Assembly (NCBI GenBank): GCA_024663395.1
Contig: JANFAH010000027.1
Span: 62,001-126,000, forward strand
Length of the DNA: 64,000 nucleotides
Direction: 5' to 3'
From: Pisolithus tinctorius
Lineage: Eukaryota; Basidiomycota; Agaricomycetes; Boletales; Pisolithaceae
Shown: piece after piece, positions 37,301 to 52,300 of the stretch
Numbering within the stretch: the first letter of the stretch is position 1
Layout of the letters: every line of letters begins with the position of its first letter
Notes under the pieces: model-generated
Databases searched by the model: none
What the model saw: the letters and a program-made list of their open reading frames with translations, nothing else
Told to the model about the DNA's origin: nothing
Position numbers and translations under genes: made by a program

Positions 37301-40300
37301 CTGAGGGGAGAAGAAGAAGAAGCTGCGAGGGAAGGGGAAGGCGAGGGCGACAGAGATGGAGGAGGCGGACGACGAGCGGGAGGTAGGCAGAGAAGAGGAC
37401 GAGCCTGCGACCCCACTCGAGGGTCCCTCGGGTGCAGGAGTCCACATGCGGTGGGCAGAGTGGGAGTGCGAGCGACAGCTGCAAGCCATGGAGAGGCAGG
37501 CCGAAGCGCACGAGACCGCTGTGCTGGCCTTCGAGAGGATGGCAGAGGCAGCGGAGCGGATGGCGGAGGCTGCAGAGTGGACCGCCGACGAGTGGGCGCT
37601 GTACCGTGCCTGGGCAGAGTGGGCGGAGATGAGGAGAAGGGAGGATGCGCGTGAGGCCAGAGTGGCCGAGTTCGAACGCACAGGAGGAGGATGGAAGAGG
37701 CCGCAGTCGGAGGCAGCGGAGGACCAGCGAGAGGAAGCGGATGAAGGTGCGGAGGGGGATAACGAGGAAGAAGCCAAAGGAGAGCAGGAAGGCAGTGAAG
37801 AACAGGAGGGTGGCGGAGAGCAAGCGATGGAAGAGTAGAGTTGTTTTGTTTTCTTTTTGTTTTCTTTTTTTTTTTTTTTTTTGTCTTTAGTTTGTATATT
37901 TTGTATTACTACGAGATAGGCTTGTGATTTTGTTTGTGACTCTGAGAAGTGAAACGGATAAGCGGAGAAAATTCTAAAGTACTTATGATAGTTCGGTAAG
38001 AGGCGGAGTTGGCCCACGGAGGAAGTTTATGTTGGCGGAGTATTATGGCGGAGGTTGATACAGGCCAGGTTTGTGTGGATAGTGTTCATGGAAAGCGGAC
38101 ACTATGTCGGAAGCGTGATCTAGCTCAGTTGCAAGCAACCAAGAGGTTTCTTCGTCGGTGTTCTCGTAACCAGCCCAGTGGACTAGATACAAGAGTTGAC
38201 AGTGGCGGCGATGGCGGTCCACCTTAGAGTCGAGTATCTCTGATACTTCATACTCAAGGTCACCATTGACATCTACTGGCGGAGGCGGAGGTTGTTGTCG
38301 GTTTGGGAAAGGGTTAGCCACTGCGGCTTCCAGTTGTGAGACATGGAAGACCGGATGTACCGAGCGCATAGAGTCAGGGAGCTTAAGGGTGACAGAATGC
38401 GTACCTGGCCTGGCCAGGATGGTGAACGGACCTAAGTACTTTTCGGAGAGTTTTTCCGAAGGACAAGTGGAGCGGAAGTACCTGGCTTTGACATAGGCCT
38501 GTTCTCCGACCTTGAACTCAGGCGGAGGTATGCGTTTAGCATCTGCTGGACCCTGGTAGTGCTGTTGAGCGGCGGACATTTCGGAGCAGAGGAAGTCATG
38601 AAGGGCGGAGAGCTCAACGACATAGTCATGAGCCCTTGGAGAAGTGAAGTCTTGGTCAGGGACCACAGACAGGTTTGGATGGTATCCCTTGTTAGCGAAG
38701 AAGGGAGAGACTCCAGTAGTTGCACTTGGTGCGTTGTTGAAAGCGAACTCCGCTAGAGGTAACAGCTCAGCCCAGTTGTCTTGTTGGTAGTTACAGTAAA
38801 CACGAAGGTACTGTTCGAGGGTCTGGTTCGTTCGCTCGGTCTGGCCATCGCCTTCTGGGTGGTAACCCGAAGTGAAGTGAAGACGCATATCAAGGGCCTT
38901 TCCTAGGGAGCGGAAGAAGTGTGAGACGAACTCAGGACCTCTGTCAGAGGTAACATTAGCTGGTACTCCATGCTTGGAGAAGACATGGGTAAGGAAGAGC
39001 TTAGTGAGTTCGGCGGAGGTGACGGAGTCGTGGGTGGGGATGAACACCGCTTGCTTTGAGAGGTGGTCCACTACCACGAGTATGGCAGAGTAGCCATCAG
39101 AGTTGGGCAGGTGTTTGATGAAGTCCATGGAGATGGAGTTCCAAGGTCTCTCTGGGACGGGGAGTTGCTTCAGTAGACCATAAGGGCGGTGGCACAGAGT
39201 TTTGCTCCGACCACAGGCAGTGCAAGACCTGATGTATTCTTTCACATCGGAGCGGAGGTTAGGCCACACGTAGTCCCTGTGGACGAGTTCCAGGGTGCGG
39301 TTTTGCCCGAAATGGCCTGCTAGAGGGTGATCATGCTTGAACCGAAGCACTCGAAGGCGGAGGTCATCAATGTCAGGGATGAAGACACGACCATCAAGGC
39401 AGAGTAGACCGTCGGAGTCCAGGGACCACCGAGGCTTAGTCGGAGTTGGGAGGTGGCTGGCGGAGACAGGGTCTGAGGGTAGGGTGGAGATGATGTCGGA
39501 GTGCAGGCACTCAACATCGAAGACCATGGTGGTGCGGAGTACAGGTGCCATGAGGGTAGTGGTACGGAGGGACGATGCGAGTTGCTCCTGTGTAAACACA
39601 GGGCGGAGATTGTGAGGATTTACCTGCGCATAGTCCCTATCCCCCCCTTTTGGGTAGACGTCCCAACATCGCATAAGTGTGTCGGGTTTGGCTCCTAGGC
39701 AGCCAGGTCGGAAGCAGATGGAAAGATTGAACTGGGAAAGGTACTCCGACCAGTGGGCCTGTCGACGGGTGAGAACCTTAGAGGTGGAAAAGTACTCAAG
39801 GTTTTTGTGGTCCGTCACCACGTCAACAGGTAAGGCGGAGCCTTCTAAGTAATGCCGCCAATGGCGGAAGGCCTCGAAGATAGCCAACAGCTCCTTGTCA
39901 TGGGTATCATAGTTGAGTTCTGGCGCGGTCATGGTGCGAGAGTAGAAAGCGACCGGGCAGAGTTCACCGTCGGGGCAGGTGATTGACAGAATGCCAGCAA
40001 TGGCATAGTCGGAGGCATCAGTTTCAACTGTAAGCAGAGCGTCAGGAACCCAGTGAGTGAGGATAGGAGCGGAGCTGAAGGCATCCTTCAGGCGGAGGAA
40101 AGCGGAGCAGCACTCCTCAGAAAAGTTCCAAGGAGCACCCTTTCACATGAGGCGAGTGAGTGGAACAACGATGTCAGAGTAGTTATTAATGAATCGTCTA
40201 TAGAAATTTGCGAAACCAAGGAAAGACTGGATGTCTCGCACCTTCCGCGGCTCAGGCCAGTCACGGACTGCCTGAACCTTCTCAGCGGACATGGTGAGAC

Positions 40301-43300
40301 CGGAGGGAGAAAGGACATAACTGAGGTACTCGACGGAGTCGGAGTGAAACTCGCACTTCTCTGGCTTGGCATAAAGGCCATGCTTTCGAAGGCGGCAGAG
40401 TACCTCTTTTACGTGTTCACGATGCAACTCCATGTCCTGCGAATAGATTAAGATGTCATCGAGGTACACCACGACGCAGACATCAAGCATGTCTGCAAAG
40501 ATGCTATTGACGAATCGCTGGAAGGCCACAGGCGCGTTAGTCAGACTGAATGGCATTACCCACCACTCGTAAGAACCATAACGAGTGCGGAATGCTGTTT
40601 TCCATTCATCTCCGTCTGCGATGCGGACCAGATGATAGGCATGGCGGAGGTCGATCTTGGTATAGACTTTAGCGCAGCTTGGGGAGTCAAGTAGGTCGGA
40701 GATGAGCGGCAGCGGATAGCGGTCTTTTTTCGTGATTTTGTTGAGTCCTCGATAATCAACGCAGAGGCGGAGTGAACCGTCCTTCTTTTTCACAAAGAGG
40801 ACAGGGGCACCATGAGTGGAGGTGGACTGTTTGATGAAACCGTAGCCAAGATGCTCGTCAATGAAGGTGCGGAGAGCTTCAAGCTCTGGCGGAGAAAGAG
40901 AGTAGATTGTACCAATGGGCAGAGAAGCTCCTTCCTCAAGTTCAATCTTGAGATCGAATGAGCGGTGTGGCGGAAGTTCAGTGGCCTTGTCTTTGCTAAC
41001 GACGTCGGCAAACTTGTGATACTCAGAAGGGACCGAGGAGAGATCAGGAGGTGGAGAGGAAGCAGAGGACGCACAAAGCTTCACATCATCAGCAGAGAGC
41101 TGTAAGCGGAACTGTCTAGAGCCAGGGAGAGCACAGGCTCTGACATATGCAGCAGCATTGATGAGTGAGACAAGTGGAGCGGAGCGCGGCGAGTCTGTCG
41201 GAGGTGCAGTCGGAGCTGCAAATGGGGCAGAGGGTGTCAGATCCAGAGTGGAGGTCGCAGTGGAAGATGATGAAGGCGCCTGGGGTGTCGGCATTCCCTG
41301 TAGTGATGGTTTGAATGATATACTGCCCAATACCCAGTCAATCGACGGATTGAAGCGGGTGAGCCAGTTGTGTCCTAGTACCAGCGAACATGAAGAATCC
41401 AACGGAGTAACATAAAATGAAACAGAATTGACATTGCCAGAAGGAAAGCAGAGGGAAAGATCTACTTCTTGAGAAATGACAGCATTTGTGCTACCATCGA
41501 ACAAGCGGAGTGGAATTGGCGGAGAAACGGAGGAAACAGGAATGGCATATTTTTTAATTACAGACGGAAGTAAAGAATTGGGACTAGAAAGAGCGGACGC
41601 ATTGGGTCGGATGTCCGGTTGCGCACAGTTGGGTTCAACGCTTCCTCCAGGCTGTGCGAGCTCCCTGGAGGAGCGGACTGATTTTTTGACTCTGCCTTCT
41701 CCGCAGGCGGAGTAGGCGGAGTTTCAGCTGTAGCTGCACAGGCTTTGGCTGCACGAGAGGTGGACTTGGGACAGTCCTTGGCGGAATGGCCAGCCTCGCC
41801 ACAGAAGAGGCAGAGGTTATTCTTCATCCTGCACTGGTGTTCAGTGGAGGTGAGTTTGCCATCCTTGCCCAGAAGATGGGCAATATCGGACTTGGACGCG
41901 TTGGGCTTGGGCAGGTCTTTCTGTTTGCCCTTGCCCTTGGCGTCGGACTTTGGAGCGGAGGCGGAGGACAACAATTTACTTTTGTTGTCGGAGTTTGAGG
42001 ACTGCGACTTGTTGGAGGCGGACTTGGTGGTGTGCGAGATCTCTGCTTTGCGCTCCCAGTAGCGTGCATCGATGGTTTGGGCGAGTTCGCGGAGTTGTGC
42101 GAGGGTAGAAGGCTTACCAATGCAAGCGATCTCGTCTTTGATGCGGTCTGGAAGTCTGCTATAGAAGCGGTGGCGGAGTGCACCGACACCGTAGTCCTTG
42201 ACCTGTGAAGCCCAGCAATTGAACTCCACGACGTATTTGGTAATTTGAGAACCATCCTTCATGGTAAGGTTCTCGAGTTGTTGGACGGCATCCGCTATGG
42301 CATCATGCGGACCGAAATTAGGTGTGAGCTCTTGTAAGAACTCGTGATAGTCGTCCATCCAGAGCGGGCGGTCATAGTTGTTGGGGTTTAGAAGATCTGG
42401 CTCGAACCAAGCCAGAGCCATACCCTTAAGATAGGATTGAGCGAAGGTAACCTTTGCTCTGTCGGAGCGGAATGCGTGAGGGTGGTCTTGGAAATTCAGC
42501 TCGCACTGAACGAGGAACTCGCAGAGTTTTTTAGGGTCGGAGCTGTCGAAAGTGTCAGGCTCGCGGACTTTGGTTTTCGGAGTGGAGTCCCCAGTGCGCG
42601 AACTAGACCGCACAAGCGCATGGACAGCTCTAGCAAGAGCTACGAGGGGATCCTCCGGCGGCTCAGCCAGGTCTTCGGGGACATCCCCGTCACCGCTGCC
42701 CCCGCTGTCGGGATCACCATCAGGATAGTCAGGGTCGGGGTCGGGTCCATCATCTCAGTTACGAGGAGACGGAGTATGGAAAGTTGTTGGGTGGAGGTCA
42801 GAGCAACCAGCTTGCGAAGCACTTTCGCCTTCAGCGCGAGAGTGGCGTCGAGCAGAGAAGGACTGGAATTGTTCAACAATGGAAGGGAGTCGACGCGGAT
42901 TAGCTAGCGCTACAGCGAGGTTCTCAGCAACCTCTCTCTGGGATTGAGCTTGAGTTCTCATAACAGTGTAAGTTTTTTTGGAAGACAGAAAAGGAGATCA
43001 TACAAGTGCGAGTATGAATATACTGTCAAGTCCGGGCCTACTCCGACCAACTCCGACGCTTAACAAGGTCTAGAGGAGGGTTCGGAAGCAAGTCCAACAC
43101 GGAAGAACAGAACTCCGACTAGTGGAGTGTTGGCAGAGACGAAGACTGCCGAGACAAAGGTGGAGCGGAGTGAGGGCGTCGGGTTTAGCTCGTGCGCTAC
43201 CCCCTTGCACGATCTCAGCCCTCGTATTTCAGAGGGAGAGTACAGACGGGGAGTCAGAGATAACTCCGACAGGCAGAAGACGGAATCAGAGGGAGTAGGA

Positions 43301-46300
43301 ACTAAGTTGATATTTGTACTGAAGAACAGTGGAGTACAGTACATGTTTTTATACTACTATGGAGGTACAGTAACCGGAATCAGAACTGACATACAGAGAC
43401 TCATAAGTTTTCAAGTAAAATTTCCTGGACGATGAATGAAGGGTAGATGGAGGACATACAAATGGGTAACACAGAACATCCAGAAAAGGAAACAGTCCAG
43501 GTGCTGGACCACACGGTGAGTGCGCTGCGGAGTACCTGACTGCGAAGGTAGTCACATGACCCCTCAGAGAACGGACCGCTCGGTCCAGTAGGAGGGCAAC
43601 ACAAGTCTGACAGCAGTCAGAGCGGAGATGGTTCGCAACCAACAGAAGTTGGGCAGAGTTGGTGTGGAGTGAGTGGATGACCGGCGGAAAGGGATGCAGA
43701 GTGAGCAAAGACTTATGACGAACGCACGGTTATGACAAGAACTACACTACTGGACGAATGTGAACATGTGTTAGTAATGAGGCACAGCCTTACTAAGTAT
43801 CATGTAAGTGAGAAAGAGTAAATGAAAAGGAAAAGTCCGAGATGACTAAGCATCCCTAAAGCGGAGCCCTAACCAGAGGGTGGATATATATAGGCAAGCA
43901 GGAGACTCGGAGGTGAAAAGTCTACTGGTCGTTACACCTGCATCCCTGCCTTTGTCATGCAGGGGCATTTGGCAGTCAGGGCATGAAGCCTTGGGGAGCA
44001 TTAGTGGACCCCAGAGGTTGAGTGGGTTGACTCACCTCATGAGGAACTGTGTCATTATCTGTCACCTCCACATGAGGCCACTTGCACAATGGAAATGGGA
44101 TTCCACTCTGTGCATGAGGTGCTGCCATACCTGGATCCTCTTCTTCACAAGACTTCTGCCACTCAGGATCATCAGACACCTTGTGCAAAACTGTGCCATC
44201 AGGAGCCTTGACCAGTGTGATCTCTCCATGTACATCCCTTATGCTGATGACATCTGCAAAAATGGTCAGTGATCAGTTAGACAAAAAAGGTATGCAATAC
44301 CTTCATTCCAGGGTTTGATTTTGACCTCTGGCACACCATTCAGATGATCATTTTTCTTGTCATCATCATCATCAGATTGTCCATTGTACATCAAGCCTAG
44401 CTTTCTCCACAGATAAGGTACCACAGGTTGGCAGAGAGTGTCAGCTTTGAGTTTCTTGTACTCAAAACCAGGGCCCAGTGGAGGCACCCCAAGTGGCCAG
44501 TTGATTATGATGAGAGAGTTCCTCCTAATGAACTCAAGAAGCCACTGCCAAATGATTTTCTGGGGATCACCAACTTCAACCCCACACATCACTTATGGGA
44601 AGACACTTAGAAGAGAATATATGGAATACCAGAAATATGTACTGTGTAGATCTTGGAGCACTGTTATCAACTTCTCCTTCATCATAGATCTGAATACACA
44701 GCAGTTGTGATCTCTTGGTATCTCCTTCATTCAACAATGCAACTCCAATGCTGCAGCTGAACTGGCAGAAGCACTCATCCCTAATAACCCAGCCTCAGTA
44801 CCATTACCATCCCTGAGACACCTAATTGCAATGAGTCCAAGTAAGATATGTGTAACATCACTTACTTAAATATTGCAGTGTACTTGTCCATAAGTCCCCA
44901 AACATCAATGGCACAACCATTGATGTACTTCTGTATGATATCAGAACCACCAAATATGCCAGAGGTCTGGCATCCTGCAGGGTCTTGTCCAACATACATC
45001 AAAACTCCAGCAATTTCGATGTCTTCAAGAGTCAACCACACTTCAGCCTGCTCAATGGTAAGATCTGCCACCCACCCACCCACTTACAACCACTTACCAA
45101 TCTGGAGAACTGCATCTTCATGTTGTGGACTCTGACTGTGATGGACTTGATTGATTTGTTAGCAGGCACTGCTGAGGAGCTCTTGCTCCATTCATAAATG
45201 GCCTTCAACTTCTCCTTTCTTGCCATGGTGTCATCTTTGGGGATATCTTTCATGAGTTGGTTGTACTCTGCCATAATGATATTGTTGACCATGTTTCAGT
45301 CAGCTGGGAAGAATGTTATAAAAGAGTATGTGACAAGGGCATGCATACCACCATCAGGTTTTGGTTGGGTGGCCCAATACCACGAGCAGAAGAGGTTGGC
45401 CTTGTTGAGCTTCATGTGAGATGGTTTGACACTGAGCCCAGCAGTGACAAGGATGTCATGAGGAGACTTGCCATGTCGACATCCAAGTTCTTCTGCTTTT
45501 TCCTTGACTTTGGTCATGAAGTCATGTATCTCATCAAGAGCAGCATGGGACAAGTTCCCAGTCTTCCTAAATTTCGCATTCTGGGCATGTTCATGATCAT
45601 CCTGACTTGCTATATCACTGTTGTCAACATCCATAGCCCTACTTTTGCCCTTGCTTTTAGGTTTGTGTTCCACACAGCAACCAGGATGACATGGGGGAAA
45701 CTCATCCTCAGTGTCAGAACTGGAGTCTTCAGCTGGTGGCAAAGATGGAGGAAGTGATGATTCAGAATCATCCTCATCTACTATGAACATGTCAATATCA
45801 GAAGAGAATCCATTGCAGTGCAACAAAAGACACATCAAAGGATAACAAAGTGTCTAGAAAAGAAGTGAAAATGACACAGGACACTTGGCAACTCTCATGA
45901 GGATCCAAAATGCCTAGCTTTAGACCATTGGGCACTGAACCCACAGTCAGATGAGAGAAGGGGGGGGGCACCAAACCATGGAGTCAAGGATATAACAATG
46001 CAACATCTACAGAACTGTGAGAGAACAAGAAAAATATTCAAAAAAAACAAACCTTCATCATCTGGAAGTTGACTAGCCCCATCATCAGGACATTGACTGC
46101 CCTCATCAGCAGGAATGTTGACCTCAACCTCCTCAGCCTCAGCCTCAGCCTCACCAGTATCCTCCTCCATCAGAGCACCCTCAACCTGGTCTTCCTGCAA
46201 GATCAGGGTAGTGGAATTTTGGGAGGACACAGAGACACTAGGAGTGAGTGATCTCCTCCTGTCACAGAGACCAAACATATGTTCTTCCCATCCTTCAGGT

Positions 46301-49300
46301 GGTTGCACCGCATGCTGGGGCTTGGGCTTGTCTTTTTTGATCTGTGAAGGCAGGGGTCAGATGGGATCAATGGTGACAAGATAACTTACCTCTGGTGGAT
46401 TTGCAGTTTTGAAGAACCTGGGTGTGCAAATCTGTAGAGTCATCCATGACTTGGTAAACACTTTTCAGCACATGAGGCATGTCAAGAACAATGGGGGAGG
46501 GGAAAAGCAGTCAGATGAGGTATTTATGTAAAGCCATGCCTTACCTGACATTAAAAAACCCATGAAGTTATTCAGTAAAATGGCAGCTTGTTGCGATGGA
46601 ATAATGATGCTTGCAGTTATTACATGAGTAGCAAGTGGAACAAAAGGAAAATATCAGAAAAGAAGATTGGTGTCATGCCATATTGTGATAAAAACCAGGT
46701 GGAATGAACCATAAGGAATATGCAATAATCAATACAGAGAGTACATACCATTTCATAATAACATACACATGCAATGGTAATGAACAGAGACTTGAACAAT
46801 TTGGACTCTGTTCATGCAGGTCTCATGCATGCAATTGAAAATGAACCTGTATAACAAACCCTTGAAGGGCCAACCCCCCCCCCCAAGAACAAACTGTGGT
46901 GAATGCTGAGACAGGGGAAGGAGCTGAATGGAAGATGTAATAACAAAAATGGAGGAAATACATTGTTAATAAGCAGAGACTCAAACCCCTGAAGGCCCAA
47001 AATGGAGGGAACACATACTACTTGGTAATGGAATACATGTGCAACAGTGGTGAACAGAGAGCCTCAGAAGATGAGCTCTGATTGTGTGGGTTTCATGCAT
47101 GCAATTGACAATGAAACATCAGTAAATTCTGGAACAGCAAGAGAACAGTAAGGAAGAAGCAATAACCAAGACAGAGGGAATATGTACCACTTAGTAATAT
47201 GATATACTGTAGGAAAAGTCCAAGTAGCTGTATAATACAAGCTAGATGGCTTAGGTAACAACAATAAAGTGAAGGGAATGAATTGCTTGTCCCAAGGGAT
47301 TCTGGACTGCCAAGACTAGAAGGTGGGACCCAGCACTTTGTAGTGGTAACAATTCATGATATGTGCAGCATGGTCCATGGAGTAGTACTGGTGATGCAAG
47401 CAGTGCAAGTGGTATATGTAGTTTGTGCATGGCAGTATGCGAGATGTGCAGTGTAGACAAGGTGAAAAAGAAACTCATAGTGACCTTCTGAGTGCCAAAA
47501 GGTATCATTCTGTACCTAAGTACAGGGCTTTTATAGTCTGGGAGAACCTGGAAGCTAAGCAAGACAGGGTACCAGTAAGGGAAAGCCATGTGACAGCACA
47601 TACACACAAGACAGGCTGAACAGGGGCTGAGGGTATACTACTAGCTGTCATAACCGTGCTGTCAAGTCCGGGCCTACTCCGACCAACTCCAACGCTAAAC
47701 AAGGTCTAGAGGAGGGTCCAGAAGCAAGTCCGACACAGAAGAACAGAACTCCAACTAGCAGAGTGTCGGCAGGAACGAAGACCGCTGTGAGGAATCCGCA
47801 TTCCCTGGACGCGCAAGCCCCTATCATTAACCATTCCGTGACTACTGTTATGTCCGCTCCCCTCTCGCGTTCACCATTGTTCGCACGCTACCTTCCCGCG
47901 CCCTCGCTCCCTCTCGCGCAATGCTATACCCACAGCCGCTGTGCTCCGGTTGTTGTTTTTCCTCGGACTCCTTCTCTTATCACGGTCTCTATTCCTTTAG
48001 TGCTTGTAGTATACCCTCGGCCTCAGTTTGGCCTGTCTTCTGTGTATGCGCTGTCGCGCAGCTTTCCTTTACTGTACCCTGTCTTACTTAGGTTCTGGGT
48101 TTGTCCAGACTATAAAGCCCTGTACTTAGGTACAGAATGATACCTTTTGGCACTCGGAAGGTCACCACGAGTTTCTTTTCCACTTTGTCTACACCGCACA
48201 TCTCGCATTCCGCCGCGCACGAACCACGTATACCGCTCGCACCGCTCGCATCGCCAGTACTATTCCGCGGACCACGCTGCGCACGTCATGAAACACTACC
48301 ACTACAAAGCGCTGGGTCTCTCCTTCTAGTCCCGACAGTCCAGGATCCCTTGGGACGAACAATTTGTTCCCTTCATTTTTCATTGTTGTTATCTAAGCCA
48401 TCTAGCTCGTGTTATACAGCTACTTGGACTTTTCCTACAACTGGAGCCCACCACGAGGGATTCTGCTGTCGCTTCCAGAAGGTCGCTCAGGCGCACCGCC
48501 GAACGCACCGAACTAGAAAATTTATGCCTGCACTTTCGCAATCTCAACCTGTCAGAAGACTCCGACATTTTCCGCCCTGTTTCACCCGTAACACCGGATC
48601 ACACGCAATTACCCGCTGACATTCCGTGGGTACTACCCGCGATCACCCCTCCTGATATCTCGGCAGATCAGATATCTGTCGTGTCGGATCACCTAGATCT
48701 CACTGCCCCTGATTTTCCCGGTGGCTTTATCCACTCGACTCCCCGAAGGCCCGAAACCCCGCCATCACCTTTAACACCCGTCACATCATCTGATTCATCA
48801 TCACCGACGCCCTCTTTTTCCCATCTCTTTGACGCCTCCGAATCTATACCCAGACTCCCAGCTCCATCCGCCACACTGCCGCGACCACTCACTCGGTCGC
48901 AGACCACCCATCAGCCAATTAGTAACCCGCCAACACTTCCGCCTGCTCGCTCGCGCACTATACCAACCGCTTCGCACCCGCAACCAATACCCATACCACC
49001 CGTTACCAATCTGGCACCGCCACCACAGGTTAACCCACCAATGGCTAATCCTCAGTTTCAGATGCCGCTCCGCAGTACACAAAACTCACCTAAATTTAGC
49101 GGAGATTCTCCCGCGCAGCTTCCGCGCTACCTCGAAGACATCGACTTCCTCGGTACTCTCACTGCTCTTGATGACCGTGGCAAGATCAAAGCCGCAATCC
49201 GCTACGCTGACCTCGAAGAAGCCGAGGTCTGGCAAACGCTTCCGGAAGCCGCTCCCGCGGCCGACGACTGGGATGCCTTTGTAGTAGCTGTTAAGGGTTT

Positions 49301-52300
49301 GTACCCTGGCTGCGAGGGTGACGACCACTACTGCCGTGCAGACTTGCAGTACCTCATCGAAGAATATCAGTCCAAGCCTATGCGGAACCAGGATGACCTC
49401 GGAGAATACCAGCGGAAATTCGCTAAGATTTCTGCCCTGCTCATTAAAACTAAAAAGCTTGCAGAGACGGAACGGGATTCCATGTTCCTGAATGGCTTCC
49501 TGAGGGCCATCGCAGATCGTATTCGTCATCGACTCTCTATAGTCCGCACCGACCTCCACCCTGACGATCCATACCCACTCGCAGAAGTCGTCAAAGCCGC
49601 CAAGTTCCTTCTGACAGGATCCGCTCTTCGTAGCGCGGTACCGACGATGGGTACCGCGGCCTCGCCAGCTGCACCTCCCTCGTCGGCTTACATGCCGCAA
49701 GTGCCACCTGCTGGTACTGTTGTTAAACAGGAATACAACTTCCAGACGCAGCCTCCGCCGCAGCAACGCAGACCTGGCTGCGGTTTCTGTGCAGACCCCA
49801 ACCACTGGACAAGGATGTGCGCGCTCGTTGAAGTTTATATCCGTGCCGGTAAGATCACGAGAGGTACAGACAACCGTCTCTATCTGGTGGACGGGAGCCG
49901 AATTCCACGTTTCCCTGAATGTAACTCACTGAGAGAGGCTGTTGACCGCGTCATGGCTGACAGAGACCAGGCCAGCATGCGTGCTACGACTCCTGCCGCT
50001 CCGCGCAACGCGGCTGCGCAAGGCACCGCTAACCTCTTCTGCGTTGCTCATCCTGAAATTGACGTGCAGCTGGAAATCCAGCCTTCTGCCTTCTTAAACA
50101 CCGTCCAAGACGCCAATGAACCTGTCGCAGACTTAGCCGACCCTGACTTCCAAGCATATGTTGCTCAAGCTTGGGCTACCTACCAAGTGGATAAAGGTAA
50201 CAAGGGAGCAGTCATTTCCCGCGGAAAGAAAGCCCGCTTCGACGGAGTTGAAATCACAGCTCGACCTGTGGCACGTCCTGCCAACCCTCCACGAGTCAAC
50301 CTGCACGCAGCCACTGTTGAAGAGGAAATCATTTCCCCTGGTGTTCAAAGTTCGCGTGCCGCTCACCAGGCATCCGAGCCCTCCACACCTGCACCAACAT
50401 CTACCGCTACGAAACCATATGTTCCTCCGACGAATCCGGCTCCAATGCCCACGCGCAAGGACCCCGTTCCCGCGGCAATTGTTCCGTCGCAGACACCGTA
50501 CCCAGCAGCTCGCAATCAAAACCAGTACCGTTACTCGTTCCCTCTCGAAGACGAAGCCGCGCCCAAGCGTATCATGGAGCGTGTACTCGAAACCAGCGTT
50601 GCCATGCCAGTCAAAGAATTATTTGCAGTTGCCCCGGAGTTTCGCAAACAGTTCAGAGACATCACCATGGCGAAACGCATCACCACAAACGAGATTGAGG
50701 TAGTTCGTAGCGACGATGAAGAAGGAGTACAAGTGAATGAACTGACCGGCCGCGATCCTCAAAGAACCACGCACGAATACAGAGACCACGTTATCCGCGG
50801 TGACGATGGCTCCATCATAGCTCACCACACTCTGCCGCTCCGCTGCATCGAAGCCAAGGTCCCTGGGACCGACGTCACCATCAACTGCGTACTAGATTCC
50901 GGTTCGGAAATCGTCGCCATGCCCAGGTGCGTTTGGGAAAAGATCGGGCTTCCATTGCGCTGCGATCATCTCATGACTATGACGTCTGCTAACATGTCTA
51001 AAGACACTACTGTAGGCGTACTAGAGAACCTGAAACTCGACTTCGGCGCTGGGCCAGTCATGCTACAGGTTCAAGTAATTGAACATGCCAACTTCGACAT
51101 GCTCCTCGGACGTCCATTCATTTGCCTTATGAGTGCGGTAACAAACGATTATCCCGACGGCGGACAGCGGATCACTCTCCGAGACCCGAATGACGGCCGC
51201 GAGTACACCTTGCCCACGCGCCCGTGGCGCGAGGGCTGTCCGCGCTGCAAGTGCGGCAAGCACTGCCATAGCCACCAAAGTATAGTCGAATGGGGTTTTT
51301 GAATATCAATGATCCACCAAACGGTCGGGGAGAGCCTACTAAAACGTCCTGTTTCCTATTTAGCCGCTGTTATCCATTCCTCAGTCCTACAGTCTCATCA
51401 TTAGCCTTTACTTCGACGAACCTCTCTTTGCCCGTGGCACCCGTACCGCAGAACATACCCGCCGGAATACCCTCGCCTGCTTTCACTTTCCTCTCTTCCA
51501 CTCAGACAATACTAAACCCCTCTGCTATAGCCGCATTCGGCAGCGTTTATCAACTAGATCCCGCGGTTCGCACCCTCGTTTACAAGCCGGTTGCCAAGAA
51601 GGTTCGGACAGTACCTGCCCCGATGGCAGAAGAATACCGCATCGTGCACAGCCTGCCTGACGACCCGCTCGCTGGTCTCCAACCACTTCCAACCCATCCA
51701 CCAGACTTCGCTCCGGGCATCCGCTTCACCGCCGAACGGGCCGCGGAACTCGACCTCGATCCTGCGGATTGGCTTTGGCCAGAAGAACTTAAACTCGTAA
51801 CTTGGCTCGTTTCGGTCCATGAGCTCGCATTCGCTTGGGACATTACAGAGCGCGGGCACCTAGACGAACGCTATTTTCCGCCAGTAAAGATTCCTACGAT
51901 TCCGCACACGCCTTGGGTCCAACGCAATATCCCTATCCCGAACGCGATCCATGCCCAAGTCATAGACATGATTAAAGATCGCATCAAGTCCGGCATGTAT
52001 GAACCCTCTACAGCGGCTTACCACTCCCGCTGGTTCTGCGTAGTAAAGAAAGACGGAAAGTCTCTTCGCCTTGTGCATGACTTACAGCCCCTGAATGCAG
52101 TGACCATCCGCGATGCGTCCGTTCCGCCCTTCGTAGAACATCTCGCAGAATCCTTTGCTGGATATGCGGTGTATGCGATGATGGACCTCTACTCCGGGTA
52201 TGACCAGCACGCACTCCACGTCGATTCCCGCGACCTCACCACCTTCGGTACCCCCCTCGGACCACATCGGCTTACTACTCTGCCGCAAGGTCATGCGAAT